DNA of 22,249 nucleotides from Bryobacterales bacterium (GCA_016789785.1 JAEUQE010000141.1:1-22249), one strand, 5' to 3'; numbered from the stretch's first letter, positions 14,798 through 21,644 are shown. Translations and numbers: made by a program. Notes: a model not told the origin generated them from the sequence alone.

Positions 14798-16332
14798 GGC
14801 GCGGCCCTCCCGCTTTGAAGTCGTAGATCGCGATCGTACACTTGCCGGAACACATCGGCCACGCGTTCGGCGGCCCAGAGATCCAGGTTGGCGTCGGCGC
14901 CGGCGGTGACCCGTAGCATCACATCTCCGCTTTTCCAATCGCAGTCTACCTTTTCGATGCGCTGGGAATGACTACGATCCAGACTATCGGCGAGGCGCAG
15001 CAGCGGCACCAGGTACAACAGCGTGCGCCGATCCTCCGCCGTCATCTCGTGAAAGACTTCGTGCTTCGCCGCCGGCATCGATTTGCGATGGAAACGGCAT
15101 AACATCGCGATCAGGTGCCGTTCGGCGGCGGTGAAGCCAGGCATGCCGGAATTCGCCACGATGTAGGCCGAGTGCTTATGATGCGCGGAGTCGCTGATGT
15201 AGTGCCCGGTGTCATGCAGATAGGCCGCGGCTTCGAGAAGGCGTCCCGCCGGAGGCGGCAGCTTGTGCAGGGGGTGCAGGATCTCAAACAGACGGTGCGC
15301 CATGGCGGCCACCTGGCGCGCATGTGGCACGGACACGCCGTAGCGCCGGGCCATTTGTTCCACCACGCGGCGCTGATCACGGTCGAGCATGGAGCGCTCC
15401 CGCCCCACACGGCGGCCCGCAAGATCGGCCACGATGCCCTCGCGAACGCCGGCCGACAGGTAGTGCAGCGATGTCACGCGAAAAGCTTCCATCACCCGGT
15501 GGAACACAGCCACGCCCGGCACAATGATCTCGGCACGGCGAGGCCCCACTCCCACGTGTTTGCGCCTTGCGGCAAGGTCCTTCCGCGCAAGGTCCAGATA
15601 GAGACGGTGGACCTGCGGGCGCGTGACCTTCAACCGGTCAGCCTGTTCTCGGCGCGCCCGCGGGATACGGTGGATCGCGCAGACGAGCGCGGCCGCCGAC
15701 GCCGACGTGCCGATGGCACGGTCAAAGCGTCCGGTTCCAATTCGTTCCAGCGCCGGAGCGATCTTCTCCGTGATGTATTCTTCCAAACGTTGCAGTTCGA
15801 TGGGCAGGGGCGGATCGTTCTGAAGAAACACCTCCTTCAAGCGGACCGCGCCAAGCGGTTTCGAGAACGCTTCTCTCATCGCGGCGCCCTCACTGAGAAT
15901 GATCTCGGCGCTTCCTCCCCCCACATCCACCAGGAGCGTGCGCTGTGCGGACTGCGGCCAGCGCGCCTGCACCCCCAGGTGGATGAGACGGGCTTCCTCG
16001 AGTCCTGAAATGATCTCAACTGGTGAGCCGATCGCCCCCGCGACGCGATCCAGAAACTCCTGCTGATTGCCCGTGTCGCGGACTGCGGAAGTCGCCACGG
16101 CGCGAAGGCCATCCACGTCGTGCTCGCGAATGGCTGCCGACATGCGTCCGAGCACTGTGGAAAGGTTGTCCAGTGCGGTGGCGCTCAGGAACCCGTGGCG
16201 GAACACGCTTTCGCCAAGCCGGATCACGCTCCGGTCCGCCGCCAGTTCCTTCATGTGACCCTGCGCATCGACCTCAGCGATCAGCAGGCGAACGGAATTA
16301 CTGCCGATATCGATGGCGGCGTAGCGCGGCAT
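14794..16332 (-). CDS. ppx: Ppx/GppA family exopolyphosphatase with HD domain
   Basis: This 512-residue protein is close in length to E. coli Ppx. The N-terminal ASKHA fold shows AAIDIGSNSVRLLIAEV (5-21), ATSAVRDTGN (80-89), SGLEEARLI (109-117) with the likely catalytic Glu112 or Glu113, and the phosphate-binding DVGGGSAEI (136-144). The C-terminal domain is HD-like, with YLHDTGHYISDSAHHKHSAYI (371-391) including H373-D374. It hydrolyses terminal phosphates of polyphosphate and/or pppGpp; the two activities cannot be separated by sequence. ATG 16332 (MPRYAAIDIGSNS) is the standard start. A -10-like TACGAT is 6 bases upstream, with no ribosome binding site. The gene leads the Ppx-CHAD-CHAD unit, which supports polyphosphate as the substrate. 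Confidence 0.9.
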   Translation of the reverse strand: MPRYAAIDIGSNSVRLLIAEVDAQGHMKELAADRSVIRLGESVFRHGFLSATALDNLSTVLGRMSAAIREHDVDGLRAVATSAVRDTGNQQEFLDRVAGAIGSPVEIISGLEEARLIHLGVQARWPQSAQRTLLVDVGGGSAEIILSEGAAMREAFSKPLGAVRLKEVFLQNDPPLPIELQRLEEYITEKIAPALERIGTGRFDRAIGTSASAAALVCAIHRIPRARREQADRLKVTRPQVHRLYLDLARKDLAARRKHVGVGPRRAEIIVPGVAVFHRVMEAFRVTSLHYLSAGVREGIVADLAGRRVGRERSMLDRDQRRVVEQMARRYGVSVPHARQVAAMAHRLFEILHPLHKLPPPAGRLLEAAAYLHDTGHYISDSAHHKHSAYIVANSGMPGFTAAERHLIAMLCRFHRKSMPAAKHEVFHEMTAEDRRTLLYLVPLLRLADSLDRSHSQRIEKVDCDWKSGDVMLRVTAGADANLDLWAAERVADVFRQVYDRDLRLQSGRAAP

Positions 16333-16376
16333 ACGGCCATCGTATCGCAAGGGGCAAGCGGCAGACGCGAGGAAAG

Positions 16377-16427
16377 CTAAGTCCACTGCTTCAGAAAGGC
16401 GTTGTCGTATGTGATGCGCAGGTAGCG
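16377..16427 (-). pseudogene. Possible C-terminal gene remnant ending in a TAG
   Basis: The last 16-17 codons before the TAG at 16377-16379 read RYLRITYDNAFLKQWT, with codon choice similar to the genes of the window. The pattern suggests the final beta-strand region of a sandwich domain, but I do not recognise a family. Upstream the frame runs into the hairpin pair at 16427-16467 and stops looking coding. I read it as a truncated gene end joined to a palindromic element. It is short enough to be chance. Confidence 0.2.
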
Positions 16428-16467
16428 CACGCGCCCACGCGTGCCGTGTCGGCTCTCAAGCCGACAC
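16427..16467. repeat. Twin perfect hairpins, REP-like
   Basis: GCACGCG/CGCGTGC with a CCCA loop (16427-16444) is followed after one base by GTGTCGGCT/AGCCGACAC with a CTCA loop (16446-16467). Two GC-rich stems of this size side by side in an intergenic region are typical of repetitive extragenic palindromic elements. Whether it recurs elsewhere in the genome cannot be seen from this window. Confidence 0.5.
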
Positions 16468-16489
16468 CCGGACTGCGACGAGTTGTTAT

Positions 16490-16513
16490 GGGGGCTGTTG
16501 AGTGCCCCCTTTT
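16490..16513 (+). terminator. Intrinsic terminator-like hairpin on the plus strand
   Basis: GGGGGC (16490-16495) pairs with GCCCCC (16504-16509) around an 8-base loop and is followed directly by TTTT. No plus-strand gene lies upstream that it could serve. It may therefore end a small RNA, be part of a repeat, or act as an attenuator 240 bases before galE. Confidence 0.5.
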
Positions 16514-16587
16514 CAGAAGTTACGGTCGCGTATTTCCGGGAGGCGAAGACTCGATCCCTGCCGCCGCAACGATCCTCGGGAGGCGCT

Positions 16588-16615
16588 AAAAAGGCTTCCC
16601 AGCGAGAGGGGAAGC
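16588..16615 (-). terminator. Intrinsic terminator-like hairpin on the minus strand
   Basis: On the minus strand GCTTCCC and GGGAAGC form a 7-base stem with an 8-base loop, followed by C and five T. It would stop transcription coming leftward out of the galE region toward ppx. No minus-strand gene is visible between it and galE. Confidence 0.5.
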
Positions 16616-16752
16616 AGCAGGGAAGAACGCCTGCGTTACCGATGCGGCACGAGAGCGTACTTGTGAAACGTGCACCATACATGGCATTTCGTGGCGAAGT
16701 TCAGGGGAGGCAGTCCGCTATCATGAAGAGAAATTTCTCTCCGGAGGTTCGA

Positions 16753-17736
16753 TTGCGGATTCTCGTGACAGGTGGCGCCGGCTACATTGGAAGCCATGTG
16801 GCGAAGGCGCTCTCGCTTGCCGGGCATGAGCCGGTGGTGCTCGACAACCTCTCGATGGGCCATCGCTGGGCCGTGCGCTGGGGGCCACTCGTGGAGGCTG
16901 ATCTCGCCAATCGCACCGCGCTGGCGCAGATCCTCAAGGGAATGGACGCGGTGATCCATCTTGCGGCATTCACCTACGTTGGCGAGTCTGTAAGCGATCC
17001 TGGCAAGTACTACCGGAATAACTTCTCGAACGCGATCAACCTGCTGGATGCGATGGTGGCGAACGGCGTGAAGCACATCGTCTTCTCATCCACCGCCGCG
17101 GTGTATGGGGAACCTTCGCAAGTGCCGATTCCGGAGACCGAGAAGAAGCAGCCCATCAATCCTTACGGAGAATCGAAACTCTATGTGGAGCATGCGCTTG
17201 CAGCCTACGCTGAGGCGCATGGTCTGCGCTGGTTGGCCTTGCGCTACTTCAATGCGGCCGGCGCGGACAACACAGGCCAGATCGGCGAAATGCATAAGCC
17301 TGAGACCCATCTGATCCCGATCGCGGTGTACACCGCCCTTGGAATTCGCGAGCAGATGCAGGTGTTCGGCACGGACTATCCCACGCCCGACGGCACTGCG
17401 ATACGCGACTACATTCACGTGGACGATCTGGCAGACGGCCATGTCCGGGGGGTGGAGTACCTCCAGGAGGGTGGTGCGCCGGACGCAATGAATCTCGGCA
17501 CCGGACACGGCCACAGTGTGAAAGCAGTCATTGAAGCTACGGAGCGGCTGAGCGGACGCCCGGTTCGCGTGAAGGAGAGTCCGAGGCGCGCGGGTGATCC
17601 GCCCGAGTTGGTGGCGGCATCGGCAAAGGCGAAGAGCGTGTTAGGGTGGCAGCCGAAGAGTTCGGATCTGGATGCGATTGTGGCGTCGGCGGTGCGCTGG
17701 CACCGGCATGCGCTCGACGCCGGCCTCCAGATCTAA
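16753..17736 (+). CDS. galE: UDP-glucose 4-epimerase
   Basis: This 327-residue short-chain dehydrogenase-type epimerase interconverts UDP-glucose and UDP-galactose in the cytosol. It supplies galactose for the cell envelope and exopolysaccharide or lets galactose enter glycolysis. The NAD-binding RILVTGGAGYIGSHV is at 2-16, Ser113 lies in FSSTAAVYG, and the catalytic pair Y138/K142 is in NPYGESK. LRYFNAAGAD, DYIHVDDLADGHV and MNLGTGHGHSV are also typical. I place the start at TTG 16753, giving the standard MRILVTGGAGYIGS N-terminus behind a GGAGG 5 bases upstream. ATG 16723 would add ten atypical residues, and its GGGGAGG lies 12 bases away. A 62-base gap separates it from the carbonic-anhydrase-like gene, which may be co-transcribed. 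Confidence 0.94.
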   Translation: MRILVTGGAGYIGSHVAKALSLAGHEPVVLDNLSMGHRWAVRWGPLVEADLANRTALAQILKGMDAVIHLAAFTYVGESVSDPGKYYRNNFSNAINLLDAMVANGVKHIVFSSTAAVYGEPSQVPIPETEKKQPINPYGESKLYVEHALAAYAEAHGLRWLALRYFNAAGADNTGQIGEMHKPETHLIPIAVYTALGIREQMQVFGTDYPTPDGTAIRDYIHVDDLADGHVRGVEYLQEGGAPDAMNLGTGHGHSVKAVIEATERLSGRPVRVKESPRRAGDPPELVAASAKAKSVLGWQPKSSDLDAIVASAVRWHRHALDAGLQI

Positions 17737-17798
17737 CCGGCAAGATCGCAGCGGACTCCGGCGAACTTTGCCGATGAGGGAATTACCAGGAGTTCCGC

Positions 17799-18935
17799 TT
17801 GACGAATCCCTTTGCTCGGATGACGGCCCCGCTGGGGGTCTTTTTGCTCACAGGTGCACTGGCGCTCGGAAGCAGTTCGAAACCTGCAGACAGGCCCGCT
17901 GACAAAACTGCGGGAAGCCATGGCACGAAAGACGCCGCGCCATTGAAAGGGCAGGAGAAACCGTCGGCGCTGGGTGAGGTCAAGAAGGACGGCAACGCGA
18001 GCGCACATGGCAAGGCGGAGAGCCCAACCAAGCCAGACGCACATTCCAAACCTGATGCCCACAGCAGGAAGGAGGAGCACGGCAAGAAGGACTCCGGCCA
18101 TGGCGCACCGGCTCAAGCGGCAAATCCGGACGCCCCAAAACTGGCTGACCCGGCCAAGCAGGAACCGAAAACGTCCCCAGTTCTGCGGCCAGGCAGCTAC
18201 GCAAAAGGGACCGGGGATCGTGCCCGGCCGACGGGAAGGGGCACAGCCAGCTCGCGGACGTCCGCTACCCGGATCGCACGTGAAACGCCCTACGTCGTCA
18301 ACGTCACCGCCGAACTCGAGCCAGAGCTGCGCACTCCCGACGAGACGCTGCAAACCCTTGTCAAGGGCAACCAGCGCTACCTCTCGACTCAGCCGGTGTC
18401 CATGCGCGCCGAAAGCGGACGCACACCCTCCCCGAAAGCAATCGTGCTCACATGCTCCGACGCCACGGTCACTCCGGAACTGCTGTTCGGCCAGGGCTCT
18501 GGCGATCTCGTCTGTGTCCGCGTCGCCGGAGCCGTTGCCTCCAAGGACCAGGCTGCTTCCATCGCCTATACGTTCACGTACTCGCATCCGAAGCTGCTCA
18601 TCGTGCTTGGCCACCTGGATTGCCCCGTAGCGCGGGCCGCGGTCAATGGCGACCGAATGCCGGTTGAACTCTCACCGCTGCTGGCGCCTCTGGAGAGCGC
18701 CGTTGACAAGACCCGCTACTACAATCCGGGTCTGCAGGGTGACGATCTTCTGGCCGAGGCCACGCGCGTCAACGTGTGGAACTCCGTACAGGATTTGATG
18801 CGCGGCAGCGAAACCATCTCGCGCAAAGTGGGTACGGGTTCGCTCAAGGTGGTGGGGGCAGTGTATGACCATCGAACGGGACGCGTCGGATGGATGGGCG
18901 AGTTCCCGGCGCAGCTCTCGTCCATGCAGCGCTAA
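17799..18935 (+). CDS. Exported beta-carbonic anhydrase-like protein with His/Lys-rich linker
   Basis: This 378-residue protein starts at a TTG with AGGAG 6 bases upstream. Residues 1-24 are a signal peptide (PLGVFLLTGALALG). Residues about 27-165 are low-complexity Lys/Ala/Pro/His, with histidines at 41, 70, 82, 88, 94 and 101. Residues about 175-368 are a beta-carbonic anhydrase domain: LVKGNQRYLS (188-197), the zinc ligands C219 and D221 in LTCSDATVTPE, GDLVCVRVAGAV, H272 and C275 in VLGHLDCPVARAA, and VVGAVYDHRTGRVGW near the end. The Arg that normally pairs with the Asp (CSDxR) is Thr223 here. That may lock zinc ligation differently or reduce hydration activity. The usual beta-CA is about 200 residues and often cytosolic; this one is predicted periplasmic. 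Its stop codon overlaps the convergent stop of the next gene. Confidence 0.82.
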   Translation: MTNPFARMTAPLGVFLLTGALALGSSSKPADRPADKTAGSHGTKDAAPLKGQEKPSALGEVKKDGNASAHGKAESPTKPDAHSKPDAHSRKEEHGKKDSGHGAPAQAANPDAPKLADPAKQEPKTSPVLRPGSYAKGTGDRARPTGRGTASSRTSATRIARETPYVVNVTAELEPELRTPDETLQTLVKGNQRYLSTQPVSMRAESGRTPSPKAIVLTCSDATVTPELLFGQGSGDLVCVRVAGAVASKDQAASIAYTFTYSHPKLLIVLGHLDCPVARAAVNGDRMPVELSPLLAPLESAVDKTRYYNPGLQGDDLLAEATRVNVWNSVQDLMRGSETISRKVGTGSLKVVGAVYDHRTGRVGWMGEFPAQLSSMQR

Positions 18936-19222
18936 CTGATCGCCTTCTTGCGGCACTCTTCCGAACAGAAGTAGGCTGTCGCGCCGCCGGTCGAGAGCGT
19001 TTTTGCCGCTCCCGCAAGCACGTACGTGCCGCACGTCTTGCAGGCCTTCAACTCACCACTGGTGGGACCCGGGCCAGATCCGGTGGGCCGCGTACCCGTG
19101 CTCTTCGATGATGCTTCTTCCTTGAACGCGTCCCCCACGCCCTTCATCACGACTCCCGCAATCATGCGGATGAACGTGATGACCACAATGCTGAGAAACG
19201 CATAGAGCAGTGCTCGAATCAT
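18932..19222 (-). CDS. Small membrane-anchored zinc-ribbon protein (PP0621-like)
   Basis: This is a 96-residue protein. Residues 3-25 form one hydrophobic helix (ALLYAFLSIVVITFI, AGVVM), then a Ser/Thr/Gly/Pro linker (38-56), then a zinc ribbon with C61-x2-C64 (ACKTCGTYV) and C86-x3-C90 (YFCSEECRKK). This layout matches the PP0621 family, in which a membrane-tethered ribbon of the CxxCG...FCSxxC/H type occurs; the function is unknown. ATG 19222 is chosen because it opens directly into the membrane segment, while the longer frame upstream is arginine-rich shadow sequence over the terminator hairpin. The gene lies downstream of the TPR gene on the same strand but behind a strong hairpin. Its TAG overlaps the TAA of the convergent carbonic anhydrase gene. 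Confidence 0.75.
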   Translation of the reverse strand: MIRALLYAFLSIVVITFIRMIAGVVMKGVGDAFKEEASSKSTGTRPTGSGPGPTSGELKACKTCGTYVLAGAAKTLSTGGATAYFCSEECRKKAIS

Positions 19223-19240
19223 GAGTGCAAATACACGAAA

Positions 19241-19271
19241 GGGGGACGCCGCTTGGAGCGAAGCGTCCCCC
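19241..19271 (-). terminator. Long hairpin after the TPR gene
   Basis: GGGGGACGC (19241-19249) pairs perfectly with GCGTCCCCC (19263-19271). An inner CGCT/AGCG stem and a two-base bulge extend the structure. It lies 21 bases after the TPR stop. On the minus strand it is followed by TTTCGTGTATTT, a weak U-rich run. It probably ends most TPR transcripts before the zinc-ribbon gene. Confidence 0.6.
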
Positions 19272-19292
19272 CGATCGCCTTTCGTCGAAAAC

Positions 19293-20474
19293 CTACTTCT
19301 TCTTGGTACCCTTCTTCTGCTGCGGAGCCGATGGGTTCTTGTACTCGGTGGACACCGTGGAATCCAGCGAGGCAAGCATTCCCTTCGCCGATTCCGCGAA
19401 CGGACCATCCGGCTTCAGATCCACATACTTCTGGAAGGCTTCCTTGGTTCCGGGGGGAGGAATCACTTTGCCATCCGCCGTCGTGGTGGCCTTTGAAAGC
19501 AGGTAGATGCCGTACTGATACTGCGCATCCGCATAGTTCGGGTCAGCGTCAATCGCGCGCTTGAATGCAATGCCCGCCGGCTCGACTTGCCCATTGTTCA
19601 CCAGCACCGCGCCAAGGTTGTAAAAGTAGCGGCCGGCGTTGGTGGGATCCAATTGGGCTGCCTTTTCGAGTTCCGCCTGGGCTTCTTCGAACTTCTTCGC
19701 TTTCACCAAAGCCAAGCCGAAGTTGTTGTGGTAAGCGGCATCGGTCGGCAACAGTTCAATCGCCTTGCCGTACGCTTCCAAACCCTTCGTGAAAGCGTCG
19801 GTCTGCTCCTGGCCGGTCTTGGTTCCGCCCACGCCCATGTACGATTCGGCCAACTGCGCCCAAATCACATGCTGTTTCGCGTCCAGTTCGGATGCCTTCG
19901 TGAACGACTGCACGGCGGCGTCGAACTGCTTCGTCTTGAGAGCTTCCATACCGCCGTTGAACGCGTCGTTGAGGGCTTTGTTCTTGGCCATCGCGGCGGC
20001 GCGATCCTTCATCGCCTTGTCCATGGCGGCCTTCTGCTCGGCGGACATCTCGCGTGACTGCTCTTGCGTGAGCTGGCCCGTCTCCGCGGCCTTCTGCATC
20101 GCTTCCTGCTTCTGCCTCATGGCCGCGAGGTCAAAATTCACCACCATCGGATCGCCAAGCCGGGTGCGCACACCCTGCACACGGTCGCGCATCTTGCCAT
20201 CAATCTCGAGGGTCACATTATAGGTACCGAGCGGCAGGCCTGCGTGAAAGAAGTGCCCCTTCTTGTCAGTAGCCGTCTGGTAGTTGCCCTTGATATCGGT
20301 ACGTTCAATCTTCACGCAGCCACCAGTGGACTTCTTGCAGTCTCCCTTCGGTAGCGGTTTCCCATCTTCGCCTTTCACGTCGCCTTCGATCGCGCCTGTC
20401 TGCGCCAGAGCGAATCCCGCGAACAGAACCGTGGCCGCCGAAAGCAAGCTCAGTCTGCGAAAAGCGGTCATCAT
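19293..20474 (-). CDS. Secreted TPR protein with carboxypeptidase-regulatory-like domain
   Basis: This 393-residue protein has a signal peptide (FRRLSLLSAATVLFAGFALA, then Q25). Residues 27-115 form a beta-sandwich of the carboxypeptidase-regulatory type (GAIEGDVKGEDGKPLPKGD, NYQTATDKKGHFFHAGLPLG, TYNVTLEIDGK). Residues 117-165 are a charged, Met/Gln/Ala-rich coiled-coil-like helix. Residues about 168-370 hold TPR units, such as FNGGMEALKTKQFDAAVQSF, YHNNFGLALVKAKKFEEAQA and YFYNLGAVLVNNGQVEPAGI. The tail is lysine rich (QQKKGTKKK). ATG 20474 is preceded by GGGGAGG at 7 bases, a strong start. Such proteins are common in Acidobacteriota and probably act as periplasmic protein-interaction scaffolds; no partner is identified. 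A TATAGT 45-50 bases upstream is a possible -10. Confidence 0.85.
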   Translation of the reverse strand: MMTAFRRLSLLSAATVLFAGFALAQTGAIEGDVKGEDGKPLPKGDCKKSTGGCVKIERTDIKGNYQTATDKKGHFFHAGLPLGTYNVTLEIDGKMRDRVQGVRTRLGDPMVVNFDLAAMRQKQEAMQKAAETGQLTQEQSREMSAEQKAAMDKAMKDRAAAMAKNKALNDAFNGGMEALKTKQFDAAVQSFTKASELDAKQHVIWAQLAESYMGVGGTKTGQEQTDAFTKGLEAYGKAIELLPTDAAYHNNFGLALVKAKKFEEAQAELEKAAQLDPTNAGRYFYNLGAVLVNNGQVEPAGIAFKRAIDADPNYADAQYQYGIYLLSKATTTADGKVIPPPGTKEAFQKYVDLKPDGPFAESAKGMLASLDSTVSTEYKNPSAPQQKKGTKKK

Positions 20475-20601
20475 ACACGGACCTCCCCAAATGAACCTAG
20501 TCTTACGTTTCCAGCATACTATATCGGCCTGGGCGGCGATTCTCCGTATACCGCATTCATCGCGCGCCTTCTCCGCTCATCCGAACACGCGGTTTCTGCC
20601 T

Positions 20602-20622
20602 GTGTGGACGGTGAATCCACAC
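20602..20622 (-). terminator. Hairpin downstream of the single-TM hypothetical gene
   Basis: GTGTGGA (20602-20608) pairs with TCCACAC (20616-20622) across a 7-base loop, 62 bases past the stop at 20685. There is no U-tract on either strand, so termination is only a suggestion. Confidence 0.3.
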
Positions 20623-20684
20623 GATCCGTTACGGCGCGGAACGTCCGAGGGGCATTAAGGAATCTTCGTCGTGAGAACCCGCGA

Positions 20685-21458
20685 TCAGAACTTCGGAAGA
20701 CCGTTGAGCATGGCCCGCGTACGGACGTCGGTCGCATCGATCGCCTTCCAACTCTCGTCCATGGTTCCGATGTAGCGCGCCTGATCACGATCGCTGCCCA
20801 TCAGAATCACGTACCAGCCCTTGTCCTGGTAGCGAAGCGCGCGGTACTGAAGTTCTCCAAGATCCGATTTCCAGTGATCCTCGGTCGGCCGGCCAAGTTT
20901 GCGGACCACATCGTGATACTTGTCCTGAGCGCCAAGCCCGATGGTCTGCTGAAGGATCGGCACGAAGGTGACGCGCGTCGGATCATTGCGATCGCGGAAC
21001 ACGCTGATCACGCCGAAAGTGATCAGCACACCGATGACCAGCACCGCGACGATCAACTTGCCGATGCGCGATTCCGCACCGTCGTTGAGCCGGATGCCCG
21101 TGACGTTCATCGGCTTCGGCGAGGGTGTCTCTTCGATCGGGCCGCGAGGCACATCGTTCACCGCGCGTGGCATCTCGATCACCCGGCGCTCGTGCGGCCA
21201 CAGTCCGCCGGCTTTGTATTCGAGTTCACGCTTCAAGCCTACGATCATGACCGGCTCGTCGATCTTCGACACTTCGCCAAGGAAGCGGCGGGGCACCCAG
21301 ATCTCGGCGTTGTTCTTCGTGTTGAGAACGAGGATCTCCGACCATGTGGCCTTCTGATAGAGCCACTCATTGTGTTCGATGTTGACCACCGGCGGGTAGA
21401 AAGAGAAGGGCTTGCGGCCCAGACTTTCCAGCGACGGCGGGATCGGAGGGATGGACAT
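20685..21458 (-). CDS. Conserved hypothetical protein with one central TM helix
   Basis: This 257-residue protein has no recognised function. Residues 1-100 form a compact domain (LGRKPFSFYPPVVNIEHNEW, ILVLNTKNNAEIWVPRRFLG, MIVGLKRELEYKAGGLWPHE). A Pro-rich linker follows (105-118), then one membrane helix at about 133-154 (GKLIVAVLVIGVLITFGVIS), and finally a soluble domain of about 100 residues (VVRKLGRPTEDHWKSDLGEL, YQDKGWYVILMGSDRDQARY, ending LNGLPKF). With no signal peptide it is probably a type II-like inner-membrane protein with a cytosolic N-domain and a periplasmic C-domain. I recall similar proteins in Solibacter-like genomes, where they are annotated as hypothetical. A -10-like TAAGAT lies 12 bases before the ATG at 21458 with no clear ribosome binding site. 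It diverges from the HEAT-like gene. Confidence 0.75.
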   Translation of the reverse strand: MSIPPIPPSLESLGRKPFSFYPPVVNIEHNEWLYQKATWSEILVLNTKNNAEIWVPRRFLGEVSKIDEPVMIVGLKRELEYKAGGLWPHERRVIEMPRAVNDVPRGPIEETPSPKPMNVTGIRLNDGAESRIGKLIVAVLVIGVLITFGVISVFRDRNDPTRVTFVPILQQTIGLGAQDKYHDVVRKLGRPTEDHWKSDLGELQYRALRYQDKGWYVILMGSDRDQARYIGTMDESWKAIDATDVRTRAMLNGLPKF

Positions 21459-21644
21459 TCCGTACCCTACATCTTATCCCGAGCGCGCTCCGTGGAACGG
21501 CGGTCACCCTGCTTTCAAGTACATTCAGAGGATGAAGGATCTCGTGATGATGTCTGGCTCCCCACGAACTTGGCCCATAGTCTGTCCGCGGAAGGTGATC
21601 GTGTTCGCCCGCGCCATTCATTCGCATCAATAGGAGTTTTCAAA

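Larger units (their letters stand above)
16333..16752. other. 420-base gene-free region rich in hairpins
   Basis: This divergent gap between ppx and galE contains four perfect stems. They are 16427-16444 (7 bp, CCCA loop), 16446-16467 (9 bp, CTCA loop), 16490-16509 (6 bp, followed by TTTT on the plus strand) and 16594-16615 (7 bp, followed by TTTTT on the minus strand). A short coding-like remnant ends at 16377. I find no convincing full-length gene or tRNA. It could hold a REP-type element, a small RNA or the galE leader. Confidence 0.55.

Noticed and set aside
16383..16513. Possible tRNA or known riboswitch before galE
   Set aside because: The hairpins do not form a cloverleaf with T-loop or anticodon features, and no known aptamer consensus was recognisable by eye. 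Kept only as a structured region of unknown class.
18001..18110. Possible lipoprotein lipobox in the carbonic-anhydrase-like protein
   Set aside because: No cysteine occurs near the end of the signal peptide (LTGALALGSSS), so an ordinary signal peptide is more likely.
17974..18120. His/Lys-rich tandem stretch as a DNA repeat or CRISPR-like array
   Set aside because: The short AHSKPD repetition is at protein level within one coding frame. There are no regular spacers or repeated 20-40 base units.
17733..18614. 293-codon minus-strand frame over the carbonic anhydrase gene, with a hydrophobic stretch
   Set aside because: The hydrophobic part (GVLLAVLLLPAVG) is simply the complement of the Lys/His/Pro-rich linker. 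The plus-strand gene has a ribosome binding site, signal peptide and enzyme motifs.
20604..21644. Long N-terminal extension of the HEAT-like protein
   Set aside because: The open frame continues upstream, but this part is antisense to the single-TM gene. The ATG at 21645 has AGGAG and begins a signal peptide.
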